From: Paracoccus fontiphilus
GTDB lineage: Bacteria; Pseudomonadota; Alphaproteobacteria; Rhodobacterales; Rhodobacteraceae
Reading direction: 5' to 3'
Assembly: GCF_017356265.1 (NCBI RefSeq)
Contig: NZ_JAFNAW010000011.1
Span: 27,075 to 91,074, forward strand
DNA length: 64,000 bases
Shown: positions 22,822 to 32,142 of the stretch, piece by piece
Position numbering within the stretch: position 1 is the stretch's first letter
How the letters are laid out: every line of letters begins with the position of its first letter
Notes under the pieces: generated by a model
The model's input: only the letters and a program-made list of their open reading frames with translations
Database searches by the model: none
Told to the model about the DNA's origin: nothing
Program-made: the position numbers and the translations under genes

Positions 22822-23988
22822 ATGACGCTTCACCACCGCGCCCCGGCGCGCGCTTCCGACTTGAACAGCCTGGGCTTTGCCAAGCCGCCCGCCCAGACGC
22901 GGGTGGTGGTCGCGATGTCGGGCGGCGTCGACAGTTCGGTCGTCGCGGCGAAGCTGAAGGCCGAGGGCTATGACGTGATCGGGGTGACGCTGCAGCTCTA
23001 CGACCACGGGGCGGCCCTGGCGAAGAAGGGTGCCTGCTGCGCCGGGCAGGATATCCACGACGCCCGCCGCGTGGCCGAGCGGATGGGGTTCCCGCATTAC
23101 GTCCTGGACTACGAGAACAAGTTCCGCGAATCGGTCATCGACGAGTTCGCCGACGCCTACCTGGCCGGCGCGACCCCTGTGCCCTGCATCCGCTGCAACG
23201 AGCGGGTGAAGTTCCGCGACCTGTTGGAAACGGCCCGAGACCTGGATGCCGATTGCATGGCGACGGGCCACTACATCCAGCGCAAGGACGGCGACAGCCG
23301 CGCCGAGTTGCACATGGCCGCCGACCCGAACCGTGACCAGAGCTATTTCCTGTTCTCGACCACGCAGGAGCAGCTTGATTTCTTGCGCTTTCCCTTGGGC
23401 CACCTGGCCAGCAAGGCCGAGACGCGCGCCTTGGCCGCCGAATACGGGCTTGCCGTCGCCGACAAGCCGGACAGCCAGGACATCTGCTTCGTGCCGAACG
23501 GAGACTATGCCGCCGTGATCGAGAAGCTGCGCCCCGGCGCCGCTGATCCGGGCGAGATCGTGGACATGGAGGGCAACGTCCTGGGCCGGCACCGCGGCGT
23601 GATCCATTACACCATCGGCCAGCGGCGCGGGCTGGGCATCGGCGGCCTGGGCGATCCGCTGTATGTGGTCCGGCTCGACCCCGACCTGCGGCGCGTCGTG
23701 GTCGGGCCCAAGGCGGCGCTTGCGACCACCATCGTTCCCATCAGCGAGGTGAACTGGCTGGGCGATCAGCCCTTTGCCGGAGAGATCCCGGTCATGGTCC
23801 GCATCCGCTCGACCCGGCCGCCGCGCCCGGCGATCCTGCGCCCGATCGACGCGACGCGCGCCGAGGTCGAACTGCTGGATGCCGAGGAAGGCGTCAGCCC
23901 TGGCCAGGCCTGCGTCTTCTACGAGCCGGACAGCACACGCGTCCTGGGCGGCGGCTGGATTACGCTGCGTCGGCGGAAAGCAGCCTGA
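22822..23988 (+). CDS. mnmA: tRNA-specific 2-thiouridylase MnmA
   Basis: 388 residues from ATG 22822. The PP-loop is [13 protein letters not shown] (about residue 33). The catalytic cysteine pair lies in [12 protein letters not shown] and DSQDICFVP. It uses sulfur relayed from a cysteine desulfurase to form 2-thiouridine at position 34 of tRNA-Lys, -Glu and -Gln. The 3' end overlaps sufE by 29 bases in convergent orientation; SufE-type sulfur shuttles act in neighbouring chemistry, but the overlap may simply be compaction. Confidence 0.97.
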   Translation: MTLHHRAPARASDLNSLGFAKPPAQTRVVVAMSGGVDSSVVAAKLKAEGYDVIGVTLQLYDHGAALAKKGACCAGQDIHDARRVAERMGFPHYVLDYENKFRESVIDEFADAYLAGATPVPCIRCNERVKFRDLLETARDLDADCMATGHYIQRKDGDSRAELHMAADPNRDQSYFLFSTTQEQLDFLRFPLGHLASKAETRALAAEYGLAVADKPDSQDICFVPNGDYAAVIEKLRPGAADPGEIVDMEGNVLGRHRGVIHYTIGQRRGLGIGGLGDPLYVVRLDPDLRRVVVGPKAALATTIVPISEVNWLGDQPFAGEIPVMVRIRSTRPPRPAILRPIDATRAEVELLDAEEGVSPGQACVFYEPDSTRVLGGGWITLRRRKAA

Positions 23989-24370
23989 TCCGCTGCACCA
24001 TGGCGCGCAGGCCGTTCGACCGCTGCGACGACAGGTGCTCGTCCAAGCCGAGGCGCGCCAGTTCGGCCTGGGCGTCGATCTTGCCCACCTCGGCGACCGG
24101 GACGCCCGAATAGAGCGCGTGCAGCACCGCGATCAGCCCGCGCACGATCATCGCGTCGCTGTCGCCCTGAAAGTCGAAACGCCCGCCTTCGATCATCGGC
24201 ATGATCCAGACCTGGCTCGCGCAGCCCTCGACCTTGGTGGCGGGCACCTGAAGGGCCGGGTCCATGAGGGGCATCGCCTTGCCAAGCTCGATGACGTGGC
24301 GATAGCGTTCCTCCCAGTCGTCGAGGAAGTCAAAGGTGTCGGCGATGTCTTCAAACGCTTGGGTTGCCAT
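23960..24370 (-). CDS. sufE: Cysteine desulfuration protein SufE
   Basis: 136 residues, the complete SufE fold. The sulfur-acceptor Cys50 sits in [10 protein letters not shown], the defining motif. SufE takes persulfide sulfur from SufS and hands it to SufB. It is encoded about 26 kb from the suf cluster in this window. The 3' end overlaps mnmA convergently. Confidence 0.95.
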   Translation of the reverse strand: MATQAFEDIADTFDFLDDWEERYRHVIELGKAMPLMDPALQVPATKVEGCASQVWIMPMIEGGRFDFQGDSDAMIVRGLIAVLHALYSGVPVAEVGKIDAQAELARLGLDEHLSSQRSNGLRAMVQRIRLLSADAA

Positions 24371-24390
24371 GGCGCGGTCCTTTTGACCCG

Positions 24391-24419
24391 TGGTTAGCGC
24401 GCCAAGGCGGCAAGGTCAA
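24391..24419 (-). promoter_or_regulatory. Probable sufE promoter
   Basis: On the minus strand TTGACC (24414-24419), a 17-base spacer and TAACCA (24391-24396), ending 20 bases before the sufE ATG. Confidence 0.45.
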
Positions 24420-24480
24420 AGTGCCTTTATCCCGCAGCCGATTTCGCCTAACAAACCGAAAACGCCCAAGGGATGGTGAC

Positions 24481-24969
24481 ATGACCAAATTGACCGCGCC
24501 CCTGCTGATTGCCACGATGGTTCTTGTGGGTTGCGGGCGCCTTGGCGACAGCAACTGGAACCCGCTGTCTTGGGGCAGCGCCCCGGCCCGGTCGCTGGAA
24601 CCGGAAGGGGGCTATGCCCAAGTCTCGGACGATCGCCCGGACATCCCGCAGATCACCTCGGCCCGGTGGGAGCCCTTGAACGAAGGGCGCCTGCTGGTGG
24701 TGAACGGCTTTGCGCCGGTGCGCGGCTATTCTTCGGTTGCCTTGGTCACGGCGCGCCCGATGCCGGGCGACCGCATCTCGCCCGATGCGGACGGCGTCCT
24801 GCGCCTGCGGCTGGTGGGTCTGCCACCCGTCCAGGGCAGCGCCGCCCTGCCCGCCCGTCCCGGCGTGGACGAGATCACCGCGGCGATGTCGCTGTCCTCG
24901 GTGCAACTGTCGCGGATCGTCGCGGTCGAGATCACCAGCGCCAGCAATGTGGTGACGCTGCGGCGGTAA
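24481..24969 (+). CDS. Predicted lipoprotein of unknown function
   Basis: 162 residues. The signal sequence MTKLTAPLLIATMVLVGC ends in a lipobox (L-V-G-C, lipidated Cys18). The mature part has a conserved-looking VNGFAPVRGYSSVALVTARPMPGDRISPD core and no enzymatic motif. Relatives in Rhodobacterales are sometimes mislabelled as dehydratases; nothing here supports that. The start is set at 24481 because the signal peptide begins there. It is divergent from sufE. Confidence 0.7.
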   Translation: MTKLTAPLLIATMVLVGCGRLGDSNWNPLSWGSAPARSLEPEGGYAQVSDDRPDIPQITSARWEPLNEGRLLVVNGFAPVRGYSSVALVTARPMPGDRISPDADGVLRLRLVGLPPVQGSAALPARPGVDEITAAMSLSSVQLSRIVAVEITSASNVVTLRR

Positions 24970-25079
24970 AGCGTCAAGCCCGTTCTGCCTTTGCTGACGG
25001 GCCATAAAGTCCTGTCCTGTTAACCGATGCTCAACGTTTTCCTGCGACGGAATGGCATCGTTTATTGCAGGAAGAAGAA

Positions 25080-25421
25080 ATGACCTTGGATGTTCAGAAG
25101 CAAATCCTGATCGAGCAGCGGATCCAGAACGACGTCAAATCGCCCGTTGTCGCCTATCTCCTTCTCATTTTCTTGGGAATGTTCGGGGCGCACCGCTTTT
25201 ATCTGGGAAAGACAGGCACGGCGATCACGATGCTGATCCTGACGATCCTGGGCATCGCGACAGCGATCCTGGCGGTCGGCTTTGTGTTGCTGCTTGCCGT
25301 CGGCATCTGGACGTTCGTGGACATCTTCCTCATCCCCGGCATGATCCGCGAGGAAAAGGAACAGATGCGTCAGCGCCTGACAATGGACGCCATTCACGGC
25401 GCCCCTGTTGCAGGTTCCTGA
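25080..25421 (+). CDS. TM2 domain-containing membrane protein
   Basis: 113 residues from ATG 25080. The upstream TTG (25065) is rejected because AGGAAGAA, the likely ribosome site, overlaps it and is correctly spaced for the ATG. The protein carries a TM2 domain: a helix, the GMFGAHRFYLGKTGTA loop, and a second hydrophobic helix pair (about 55-85). The charged tail EEKEQMRQRL is cytoplasmic. The function of such proteins is not established. It converges on pheS, with the stops 24 bases apart. Confidence 0.85.
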   Translation: MTLDVQKQILIEQRIQNDVKSPVVAYLLLIFLGMFGAHRFYLGKTGTAITMLILTILGIATAILAVGFVLLLAVGIWTFVDIFLIPGMIREEKEQMRQRLTMDAIHGAPVAGS

Positions 25422-25445
25422 AAGAAGATGGCTGGCGGCTGACCG

Positions 25446-26528
25446 TTACCGGCTCAGCCCGCCCGCCACGCTTGGCACATCGCCTGCGGCGAAGCCATAG
25501 TGGCGCAGCCAGCGCAGGTCGCTTTCGAAAAACGCGCGCAGATCCGGGATGCCGTATTTCAGCATGGCGATCCGGTCGATGCCCATGCCGAAGGCGAAGC
25601 CCTGCCATTGGTCCGGGTCGATGCCACCGGCGCGCAGCACGTTGGGATGCACCATGCCGGACCCAAGGATCTCCAGCCAGCTGTCGCCCTCGCCGATCTT
25701 CAACTGGCCGCCGGACCAGTCGCAGCGGATATCCACCTCGGCCGAGGGTTCGGTGAAGGGGAAGTGGCTGGCGCGGAAGCGCAGCTCGACCTCGTCCACC
25801 TCGAAGAAGGCGCGGCAGAACTCCTCGAGCGTCCATTTCAGTTGCGCCATGCTGATGTCGCGGTCGATGGCAAGCCCCTCGACCTGGTGGAACATCGGCG
25901 TATGGGTCTGGTCCATGTCCATGCGGTACACGCGGCCGGGGCAGATCACCCGAATGGGCGCGCCATGGTCCTGCATCGCGCGGATCTGGACGGGGCTGGT
26001 ATGGGTGCGCAGCACATGCGGCGGGCGATTGTCGCCCGGCGCCCGGCGCATGAAGAACGTGTCGTGTTCCTGGCGCGCGGGATGTTCGGGCGCGATGTTC
26101 AGCGCATCGAAGTTGTACCAGTCGGATTCCACCTGCGGGCCTTCGGCGACCGAAAAGCCCATGTCGGCGAAGATCGCCGTCACTTCCTCGGTCACCTGGC
26201 TGATCGGGTGGATCGTGCCCTGCGGACGCGGGCGGCCGGGCAGCGTCACGTCCAGCCATTCGCCGGCCAGCCGCGCCTCCAGCGCCGCGTCTTCCAGCGA
26301 CAGCTTGCGGGCGCGCAGGGCGGCGTCCAGTTCGTCGCGCAACTCGTTGAGGGCGCGGCCGGTGGTCTGGCGTTCCTCGGGCGTCATGCGGCCCAGTTCG
26401 CGCATCTTCAGGCTGATCTCGCCCTTCTTGCCCAGGGCGGCAAGGCGCACTTCCTCGATCGCGGCGGGGTCGGCCGCGCCATTGATGCGGTCAAGCCATT
26501 GCTGGCGGAGCGGGTTCAGATCGTCCAT
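25446..26528 (-). CDS. pheS: Phenylalanyl-tRNA synthetase alpha subunit
   Basis: 360 residues from the second ATG (26528; the first, two codons upstream at 26534, is equally possible). An N-terminal coiled coil (about 1-90) precedes the class II catalytic core, with [21 protein letters not shown], the [10 protein letters not shown] motif 2 region and [14 protein letters not shown] as motif 3. PheS pairs with PheT to charge tRNA-Phe. Oddity: pheT does not follow. Downstream on this strand there is only the convergent TM2 gene, so pheT lies outside the window. Confidence 0.97.
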   Translation of the reverse strand: MDDLNPLRQQWLDRINGAADPAAIEEVRLAALGKKGEISLKMRELGRMTPEERQTTGRALNELRDELDAALRARKLSLEDAALEARLAGEWLDVTLPGRPRPQGTIHPISQVTEEVTAIFADMGFSVAEGPQVESDWYNFDALNIAPEHPARQEHDTFFMRRAPGDNRPPHVLRTHTSPVQIRAMQDHGAPIRVICPGRVYRMDMDQTHTPMFHQVEGLAIDRDISMAQLKWTLEEFCRAFFEVDEVELRFRASHFPFTEPSAEVDIRCDWSGGQLKIGEGDSWLEILGSGMVHPNVLRAGGIDPDQWQGFAFGMGIDRIAMLKYGIPDLRAFFESDLRWLRHYGFAAGDVPSVAGGLSR

Positions 26529-26583
26529 CGTCATGCCTCGGCGTCCTTGTCGGAGGTTGCGTTAGCATTTGTGGCGGCGCGGG

Positions 26584-26615
26584 AAAAGCCTTGGCCGCAC
26601 CAGGCGCGGCCAAGG
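26584..26615 (-). terminator. Intrinsic terminator after the AGCS symporter gene
   Basis: On the minus strand CCTTGGCCGC-loop-GCGGCCAAGG is a perfect ten-pair stem with a seven-base loop, followed by C and four T, eight bases after the symporter stop. It separates the symporter from pheS. Confidence 0.85.
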
Positions 26616-26622
26616 CCGGGGA

Positions 26623-28029
26623 TCACTTCCAGATTTCCCGGCTGACGCCGTGATCCAGGTCGGGATGTTCGGCGATGTGGAACTGCGGCTGCCGCCCTGC
26701 CTTGCGCTGCGCGACATAGTCCCGCGTGACCTTGATGACGGTCCTGGACAGCAGGACAATGGCCACCAGGTTGATCGTGGCCATCAGTCCCATGCTGGCG
26801 TCGGCAAAGTTGAACACCGTGGAAACCGCCTGGATCGAGCCCCAGACCACCATGGCAAGCGCCACGCAGCGCAGGATCAGGATACCCGTCCTGCCGCCGC
26901 CCAGATAGACGACCGAATTCTCGGCATAGCTGTAGTTGCCGATGATCGAGGTGAAGGCGAAGAAGAAGATCGCGACCGCGACAAAGACGCCGCCCCACGA
27001 CCCGAAATGCTCGGTCAGGGCGCTTTGGGTCAGGGCCGTGCCCGTCAGCTCGGCCGAGGGGATCGCCCCTGACAGCAGGATCATGATGGCGGTGGCGGTG
27101 CAGACCAGGATCGTGTCGATGAAGACCCCCAGCGCCTGGACGAACCCCTGGCTGGAGGGGTGGTGCGGGTCGGGCACGGCGACCGCCGCGATGTTGGGGG
27201 CGGAGCCCATGCCCGCCTCGTTCGAGAAGAGGCCGCGCTTGATGCCGTTCAGGGCGGCGGCCATGATCCCGCCCGTGACGCCCCAAGCCGCTTCCTGCAG
27301 GCCGAAGGCGTTGGCGATGATCAGGCCCAGGACGCCCGGCACCTCGGACAGGTTCATGAAGATGACGATGATCGCGGCCAGCAGATAGGCGCCCGCCATG
27401 AAGGGCACCACGAACTCGGCCACGCGGGCGATCTGGGGAATGCCCCCGAAGATGATCACCGCCGTCAGGGCGGCGGTGGCAAGGCCCACGATCCACTTGT
27501 TGATGCCGAACGCGCCCTGCATCGCCTCGGCGATCGAGTTCGCCTGCACGGCGTTGAAGATCATCCCGAAGGCCAGGATCAGCGACACCGCGAAGATGGC
27601 GGCCAGCCAGGGCTGGCGCAGCCCGTTGGCGATGTAGAAGGCCGGACCGCCGCGATACATGCCGTCGGGCCCATGCACCTTGTAGAGCTGTGCAAGCGTG
27701 GATTCCGCATAGGCGGTCGCCATGCCGACGGTTGCAACGACCCACATCCAGAAGATCGCCCCCGGCCCGCCCAGGGTCAGCGCGACCGCCACCCCGGCGA
27801 TGTTCCCGGTGCCGACGCGGCTGGCCAGCGACACCGTCAGCGCTTGGAAGGGCGAGATGCCGTCCCGGTCACCCGCGCGCGACCCCATGACGCAGCGAAA
27901 CATTTCAGGGAAATGGCGGAACTGGATGAAGCCAAGGGACACGGTGAAGTAGATGCCCACCGCGATCAGCCCGTAGATCAGGATATAGCCCCAGAAGATG
28001 GTGTTCAGAAAGTCGATGATGGAATTCAT
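26623..28029 (-). CDS. Alanine/glycine:cation symporter (AGCS family)
   Basis: 468 residues from ATG 28029, with GGAG nine bases before it; the frame is open further upstream but without similarity. About eleven hydrophobic segments are visible. Signature motifs include GTGNIAGVAVALTLGGPGAIFWMW and FSNEAGMGSAPNIAA. These inner-membrane carriers import alanine or glycine with Na+ or H+. It lies between pheS and a cytochrome P450 gene, an accessory pair inside the ribosomal-protein/pheS cluster. Confidence 0.93.
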   Translation of the reverse strand: MNSIIDFLNTIFWGYILIYGLIAVGIYFTVSLGFIQFRHFPEMFRCVMGSRAGDRDGISPFQALTVSLASRVGTGNIAGVAVALTLGGPGAIFWMWVVATVGMATAYAESTLAQLYKVHGPDGMYRGGPAFYIANGLRQPWLAAIFAVSLILAFGMIFNAVQANSIAEAMQGAFGINKWIVGLATAALTAVIIFGGIPQIARVAEFVVPFMAGAYLLAAIIVIFMNLSEVPGVLGLIIANAFGLQEAAWGVTGGIMAAALNGIKRGLFSNEAGMGSAPNIAAVAVPDPHHPSSQGFVQALGVFIDTILVCTATAIMILLSGAIPSAELTGTALTQSALTEHFGSWGGVFVAVAIFFFAFTSIIGNYSYAENSVVYLGGGRTGILILRCVALAMVVWGSIQAVSTVFNFADASMGLMATINLVAIVLLSRTVIKVTRDYVAQRKAGRQPQFHIAEHPDLDHGVSREIWK

Positions 28030-28140
28030 GTGCGCGCTCCCAGGCAACAACCGCTGGAACTGTAACACGCTCGTGAGGAACTGGAGCCGCTGGGTCGCCA
28101 TTTTGTCCCGGCGGTGTTGCCCGCATTCGCCGGAAACCGC

Positions 28141-29508
28141 CTAGCGGGGCGACACCTCCAGCCAGACGCCGCCATGGGGACGCAGCGTCAGGATCACGCG
28201 GGGCTGCGGCGCGCGGTCCGGAACGGACCGGAAGCGGAACCGCGCCAGCAGCGTCGCAAGGATGACCACCGCTTCATGCATCGCGAAACTGGCGCCGATG
28301 CAGATGCGCGCGCCCGCGCCGAAGGGCAGAAAGGCATAGCGGTCGGGCGTCGTCAGGAAACGCTCGGGGTCGAAGCTGTCGGGGCGGTCCCACAGCAGGT
28401 GGTGACGATGCAGCGCATAGATGGGCAGCATGACCGTATCGCCGGGCAGCACCTCACGGCCGCACAGCCGGTCCGCCACCCGTGCGGTGCGCGACAGGAA
28501 GGCTGCCGGGGGGTAAAGGCGCAGGGTCTCGTTCACGATGCGCTGGATCAGCGGCAGCCGGGGCAGATCGGCTGCGGTGGCGGAGCGATCCCCCAGCACG
28601 GCCTGCGCCTCGGCCGCGGCGCGGTCCTGCACATCGGGATCGAAGGCACACAGATACAGGCCCCAGGCCAGCGTCAGCGCGGTCGTCTCGTGGCCCGCCA
28701 CGATGAAGGTCAGCAGATTGTCCCGCAGTTCGTCGCGGGTCATGGTGCGGCCGGTCTCGGGGTCGGCGGCGTCCAGCAGAAGATCCAGAAGGTCCGGCAC
28801 CCCGTCCGTGCGGGGCGCGGCCGCCCTGGCGTCGATGGCGCGGTCCGCGACCTGCTTCATCCGGTTCAGGCCGGCGCGAGAGAAGATGCGGCCCGGACGG
28901 GGCAGCCAGCCGGGCAGGCCCATCACGTCCAGCAAGGAAACCTTGGCCGTCTGCGCGATATAGCCGTCGATGGCCTGGTGGACGGCGCCGCGGTCGAAGG
29001 CCTTGTCACCCGACAGCGTCACGTCCGAGATCACCTCGAAGGTCGCGGCGACCGTTTCCTCCAGCAGATCGACAGGGCCGCGGGCGGCGGCAAGGCGGCG
29101 GCTGGACGCCTCGGCCGCGGCGGTCATGATGGGGCCAAGCGCCTGGACATGCCGCAGGGCGAAGGCAGGCGCGACGGCCCGGCGCTGCCATCGCCACTGC
29201 GCCCCCTCGGCCACGAAAAGGCTGTCTCCGATCGCGGGTTCCAGGATCAGTTTCGTGACGTTGGATTTGGGATAGTCCTCGACCCGGTCCTTGAGGATAT
29301 AACGCAGGCTGGCCGGGTCCATGACCATGTGGAACCGGATGCCGGTCTTGCCCGAGACGATGGGCTGGCGGGTCGCGATCTCGGGGATCAGTTCCAGAAG
29401 GTTGCGCCGCGCGGTCAGGGCCGTGCCGACGATCCCCAAGGGCCGCCGGGCAAGGGCAACCTTGACCGGTTCGGGAACGGCACGGCTGGACGGGCTTGGA
29501 GCGTTCAT
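28141..29508 (-). CDS. Cytochrome P450
   Basis: 455 residues, a soluble bacterial P450 of the CYP4/CYP102-like clan by appearance. The I-helix AGHETTALTLAWGL, the ExxR motif in NETLRLYPP and the haem ligand loop FGAGARICIG (Cys) are all intact. It should be a mono-oxygenase needing ferredoxin or flavodoxin partners, none of which are nearby; the substrate is unknown. It lies between rplT and the AGCS gene on the same strand. The rplT terminator upstream implies its own promoter. Confidence 0.93.
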   Translation of the reverse strand: MNAPSPSSRAVPEPVKVALARRPLGIVGTALTARRNLLELIPEIATRQPIVSGKTGIRFHMVMDPASLRYILKDRVEDYPKSNVTKLILEPAIGDSLFVAEGAQWRWQRRAVAPAFALRHVQALGPIMTAAAEASSRRLAAARGPVDLLEETVAATFEVISDVTLSGDKAFDRGAVHQAIDGYIAQTAKVSLLDVMGLPGWLPRPGRIFSRAGLNRMKQVADRAIDARAAAPRTDGVPDLLDLLLDAADPETGRTMTRDELRDNLLTFIVAGHETTALTLAWGLYLCAFDPDVQDRAAAEAQAVLGDRSATAADLPRLPLIQRIVNETLRLYPPAAFLSRTARVADRLCGREVLPGDTVMLPIYALHRHHLLWDRPDSFDPERFLTTPDRYAFLPFGAGARICIGASFAMHEAVVILATLLARFRFRSVPDRAPQPRVILTLRPHGGVWLEVSPR

Positions 29509-29553
29509 ATCGAAAGGATAGGAAGCCTGCCGCCGCCAGACAACGGCGGCAAC

Positions 29554-29587
29554 GAAAAAGGCCAGCGCGTCGCCCGACGCGCTGGCC
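29554..29587 (-). terminator. Intrinsic terminator of rpmI-rplT
   Basis: On the minus strand GGCCAGCGCGTC-GGGC-GACGCGCTGGCC is a perfect twelve-pair stem followed by five T (29555-29559), 23 bases after the rplT stop. It is one of the strongest terminators in the window. Confidence 0.93.
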
Positions 29588-29610
29588 CCGTTCTGTCGCC
29601 CTGCCTGAAA

Positions 29611-29970
29611 TCAGGCGGCGGCTTTCGCCTGCGCCACGATCGCGCCGAATGCCTCGGGCTCGTTCACGGCCAGGTCGGCCAGAACCTTGCGATCAACCTC
29701 GATCCCGGCTTTCGCCAGCAGGTTGATGAAGCGCGAATAGGTCATTTCCGCGTCCACCAGGCGGACGGCGGCGTTGATCCGCTGGATCCACAGCGCGCGG
29801 AAGTTGCGCTTGCGGGTCTTGCGGTCGCGGGTGGCGTACTGGTTCGCCTTGTCCACGGCCTGGGTCGCGGTACGGAAGTTGCGCGACCGGTTGCCGTAAT
29901 AGCCTTTCGCCGCGTCAAGAACCTTCTTGTGGCGGGCGTGGGTGACCTTGCCGGATTTAACTCGTGCCAT
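29611..29970 (-). CDS. rplT: 50S ribosomal protein L20
   Basis: 119 residues, full-length L20, starting [18 protein letters not shown]. It contains the typical [13 protein letters not shown] motif and a very basic N-terminal half that threads into 23S rRNA. It follows rpmI with 16 bases between them. infC, which precedes this pair in many bacteria, is absent upstream. Confidence 0.98.
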   Translation of the reverse strand: MARVKSGKVTHARHKKVLDAAKGYYGNRSRNFRTATQAVDKANQYATRDRKTRKRNFRALWIQRINAAVRLVDAEMTYSRFINLLAKAGIEVDRKVLADLAVNEPEAFGAIVAQAKAAA

Positions 29971-29986
29971 TGTTCAGTCCTCGCGA

Positions 29987-30187
29987 TCAGCGGTTGTAGG
30001 GCATGTATTTCTTGACAATCTTGGCGTCAGCGTCCGACAGGACGGTGGTGCCGCGCGCGTCGCGAATGAACTTCGTGGTGCGCTTGATCATGCCGTGGCG
30101 CTTGCCGGCCTGGGCGGATTTCACCTTGCCCGAGGCCGTGAACGAGAACCGCTTCTTGGCGGCCGACTTGGTCTTCATCTTCGGCAT
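29987..30187 (-). CDS. rpmI: 50S ribosomal protein L35
   Basis: 66 residues from ATG 30187 ([14 protein letters not shown], the canonical L35 start), with AAGGAGATG as ribosome site. In-frame ATGs farther upstream are discarded. Lys/Arg-rich and highly conserved. It forms a two-gene operon with rplT, ended by the strong terminator at 29554-29587. Confidence 0.97.
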   Translation of the reverse strand: MPKMKTKSAAKKRFSFTASGKVKSAQAGKRHGMIKRTTKFIRDARGTTVLSDADAKIVKKYMPYNR

Positions 30188-30263
30188 TTTCATCTCCTTC
30201 ATCAGAGTGAACGCGCGACTCGGCAATGCCATGGTGGCCGGACGCACGGGTAGGAAGCGCGCC

Positions 30264-30291
30264 GTATAAGCGCGCCCAAGGGTTTTGGCAA
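30264..30291 (-). promoter_or_regulatory. Promoter of rpmI-rplT
   Basis: On the minus strand TTGCCA (30286-30291), a 16-base spacer and TTATAC (30264-30269), about 76 bases upstream of the rpmI start. The -10 is flanked by GCGCGC on both sides, a GC-rich discriminator as expected for growth-rate-controlled ribosomal genes. Confidence 0.55.
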
Positions 30292-30296
30292 GGGCT

Positions 30297-30524
30297 TCAG
30301 GGCGTTGTTGTCACGCCGCCTGACAGTCGCGCCCAAGCCTGCGGGATCTGCTCCAGGCTGAACGGCTGCGGCCCGAGGTAGGCCGCCGCGAAGACCGCGG
30401 CGATCCCCAGCACCAGCATGATCGCAGCCGCGCGGGGCGGCTGCGTCTGCAGCAACTGCACGACGGCGACGACGACAGAAATCAGGCACAGCGCGATGCC
30501 GCCCAGCAGCAGAAGATCGGACAT
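30297..30524 (-). CDS. Small conserved-type membrane protein downstream of pyk
   Basis: 75 residues with two hydrophobic helices (about 3-24 and 33-49) and a short polar C-terminal tail ending GGVTTTP. It follows pyk by 33 bases on the same strand, so the two are probably cotranscribed. No domain or function is recognised. The amino-acid composition and the position between pyk and rpmI argue for a real gene rather than a chance frame. Confidence 0.65.
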   Translation of the reverse strand: MSDLLLLGGIALCLISVVVAVVQLLQTQPPRAAAIMLVLGIAAVFAAAYLGPQPFSLEQIPQAWARLSGGVTTTP

Positions 30525-30557
30525 GGGAATTCCCGCAGTGATTTGTCTGATCCGCGC

Positions 30558-32003
30558 TTATTCTGGATCGGAGGCGAAGATCAAGCGTTCGTCGCACGGC
30601 GCGATGCGCACGATGTTGGTGCTGCCCGGCACGTTGAAGGGCACCCCGGCGATCACCACCACCTGCCGGGTCTCGTCGGCAAAGTGGAACTCGCGCGCGG
30701 CCCGGGTGGCGTTGACGACCGCCTCCTTGAAGCGGCCCAGTTGCGGGGTGATGACGCAGTGCGTGCCCCAGGTCAGGCACATGCGGCGCAAGACCGATTC
30801 GACATGAGTCAGCGCGATGATCGGCACCCGCGGGCGTTCCCGGGCCACCAGGCTGGCGGTCCTGCCCGACTGGCTGAAGGCGCAGATCGCGGCGATGTCG
30901 GTGGTTTCCGCGATCTCGCGCGCGGCGGTCACGATGGCGTCGGCCACGCTGTGCAGCTTGTTCTGGCGCGAGGCCTCGATGATGGCGCGATAGTTGCTGT
31001 CCGCCTCGACCGAGCGGGCGACGCTGTCCATCGTGCGCACCGCCTCGATCGGATACGAACCGGCCGCGCTTTCGGCCGACAGCATGACGGCGTCGGCACC
31101 TTCGTAGATCGCGTTGGCGACGTCGCTGACCTCGGCCCGCGTGGGCATCGGGCTTTCGATCATCGATTCCAGCATCTGGGTCGCCACGATCACCGGCTTG
31201 GCCGCCGACCGGCACTTGCGGACCAGCCGTTTCTGGATCGGCGGCACCGAATGGATCGGCAGTTCGACCCCCAGGTCGCCCCGCGCCACCATGATCCCGT
31301 CCGAGGCCGCAAGGATCTCCTCGAAAGCATCGACGGCGGCAGGCTTCTCGATCTTGGACAGGATCGCCGCCCGGCCCTTGGCCAAGGCGCGCGCTTCCTC
31401 GACATCGGCGGCGCGCTGCACGAAGGACAGCGCAAGCCAGTCCACGCCAAGCTGGCAGGCGAACTCCAGATCCGATCGGTCCTTGTCGGACAGCGCGGCA
31501 AGCGGCAGCACCACGTCGGGTACGTTCACGCCCTTGCGGTCGCTGATGGTGCCGCCGACCGTCACCGTACAATCGGCGAAGTCGGGACCGCATTCATCGA
31601 CACGCAGGCGGATCTTGCCGTCGTTGACCAGAAGGTTGCTGCCGGGAACCAGGGCGGCGAAGATCTCGCGGTGGGGCAACTGCACCCGGCGCGAATCCCC
31701 CGGCGTCGGGTCCAGGTCGAAGCGGAAGCGGTTGCCTTCCTCAAGGTCGCAGGCACCTGCCGTGAACTGGCCCACGCGCAGCTTGGGCCCCTGCAGGTCG
31801 GCCAGGATGGCGATGGGACGGCCCGTCTCGGCCTCGACCGCGCGGATCGCGTCGTAGCGGGCGCGGTGATCCTCGTGGCTGCCATGGCTCATGTTCAGGC
31901 GGAACACGTCGGCGCCGGTGTCGAACAGCGCGCGGATCATCTCGCGGGTCGAGGATGCCGGGCCAAGGGTTGCCACGATCTTTACGTTGCGATGTCGTCT
32001 CAT
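30558..32003 (-). CDS. pyk: Pyruvate kinase
   Basis: 481 residues, full length. The N-terminal KIVATLGPASS motif, the barrel with MVARGDLGVELP and the active-site KPVIVATQMLESM are intact, followed by the C-terminal allosteric domain. It converts phosphoenolpyruvate and ADP to pyruvate and ATP. The promoter carries a ten-base LacI-type palindrome just downstream of the -10, which suggests repression by a carbon regulator. Confidence 0.97.
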   Translation of the reverse strand: MRRHRNVKIVATLGPASSTREMIRALFDTGADVFRLNMSHGSHEDHRARYDAIRAVEAETGRPIAILADLQGPKLRVGQFTAGACDLEEGNRFRFDLDPTPGDSRRVQLPHREIFAALVPGSNLLVNDGKIRLRVDECGPDFADCTVTVGGTISDRKGVNVPDVVLPLAALSDKDRSDLEFACQLGVDWLALSFVQRAADVEEARALAKGRAAILSKIEKPAAVDAFEEILAASDGIMVARGDLGVELPIHSVPPIQKRLVRKCRSAAKPVIVATQMLESMIESPMPTRAEVSDVANAIYEGADAVMLSAESAAGSYPIEAVRTMDSVARSVEADSNYRAIIEASRQNKLHSVADAIVTAAREIAETTDIAAICAFSQSGRTASLVARERPRVPIIALTHVESVLRRMCLTWGTHCVITPQLGRFKEAVVNATRAAREFHFADETRQVVVIAGVPFNVPGSTNIVRIAPCDERLIFASDPE

Positions 32004-32047
32004 CCGGTCGCCCTTTTCATCCTGCCGTGCCGTAGTGCCTTTGGCGT

Positions 32048-32085
32048 TTAGCGCTAACTATGATCCAGATTGCGGGCAGCCGCAA
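32048..32085 (-). promoter_or_regulatory. pyk promoter with LacI-type operator
   Basis: On the minus strand TTGCGG (32080-32085), a 17-base spacer and CATAGT (32057-32062), then the palindrome TTAGCGCTAA (32048-32057) abutting the -10. The central CG with symmetric TTA/TAA arms is the LacI-family pattern, and central-carbon regulators of this family (CceR/PckR) control pyk-like genes in alphaproteobacteria. The site is seen; the regulator is inferred. Confidence 0.55.
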
Positions 32086-32142
32086 CTGGCGTCCCGCCGC
32101 ACCATGGCATAGACATCCTGCAAGATGAAGGATGACCGACCG

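Noticed and set aside
25020..25034. TTAA-N7-TCAA upstream of the TM2 gene as a CtrA box
   Set aside because: One arm is mismatched at a key base and there is no supporting half-site; close to what chance allows.
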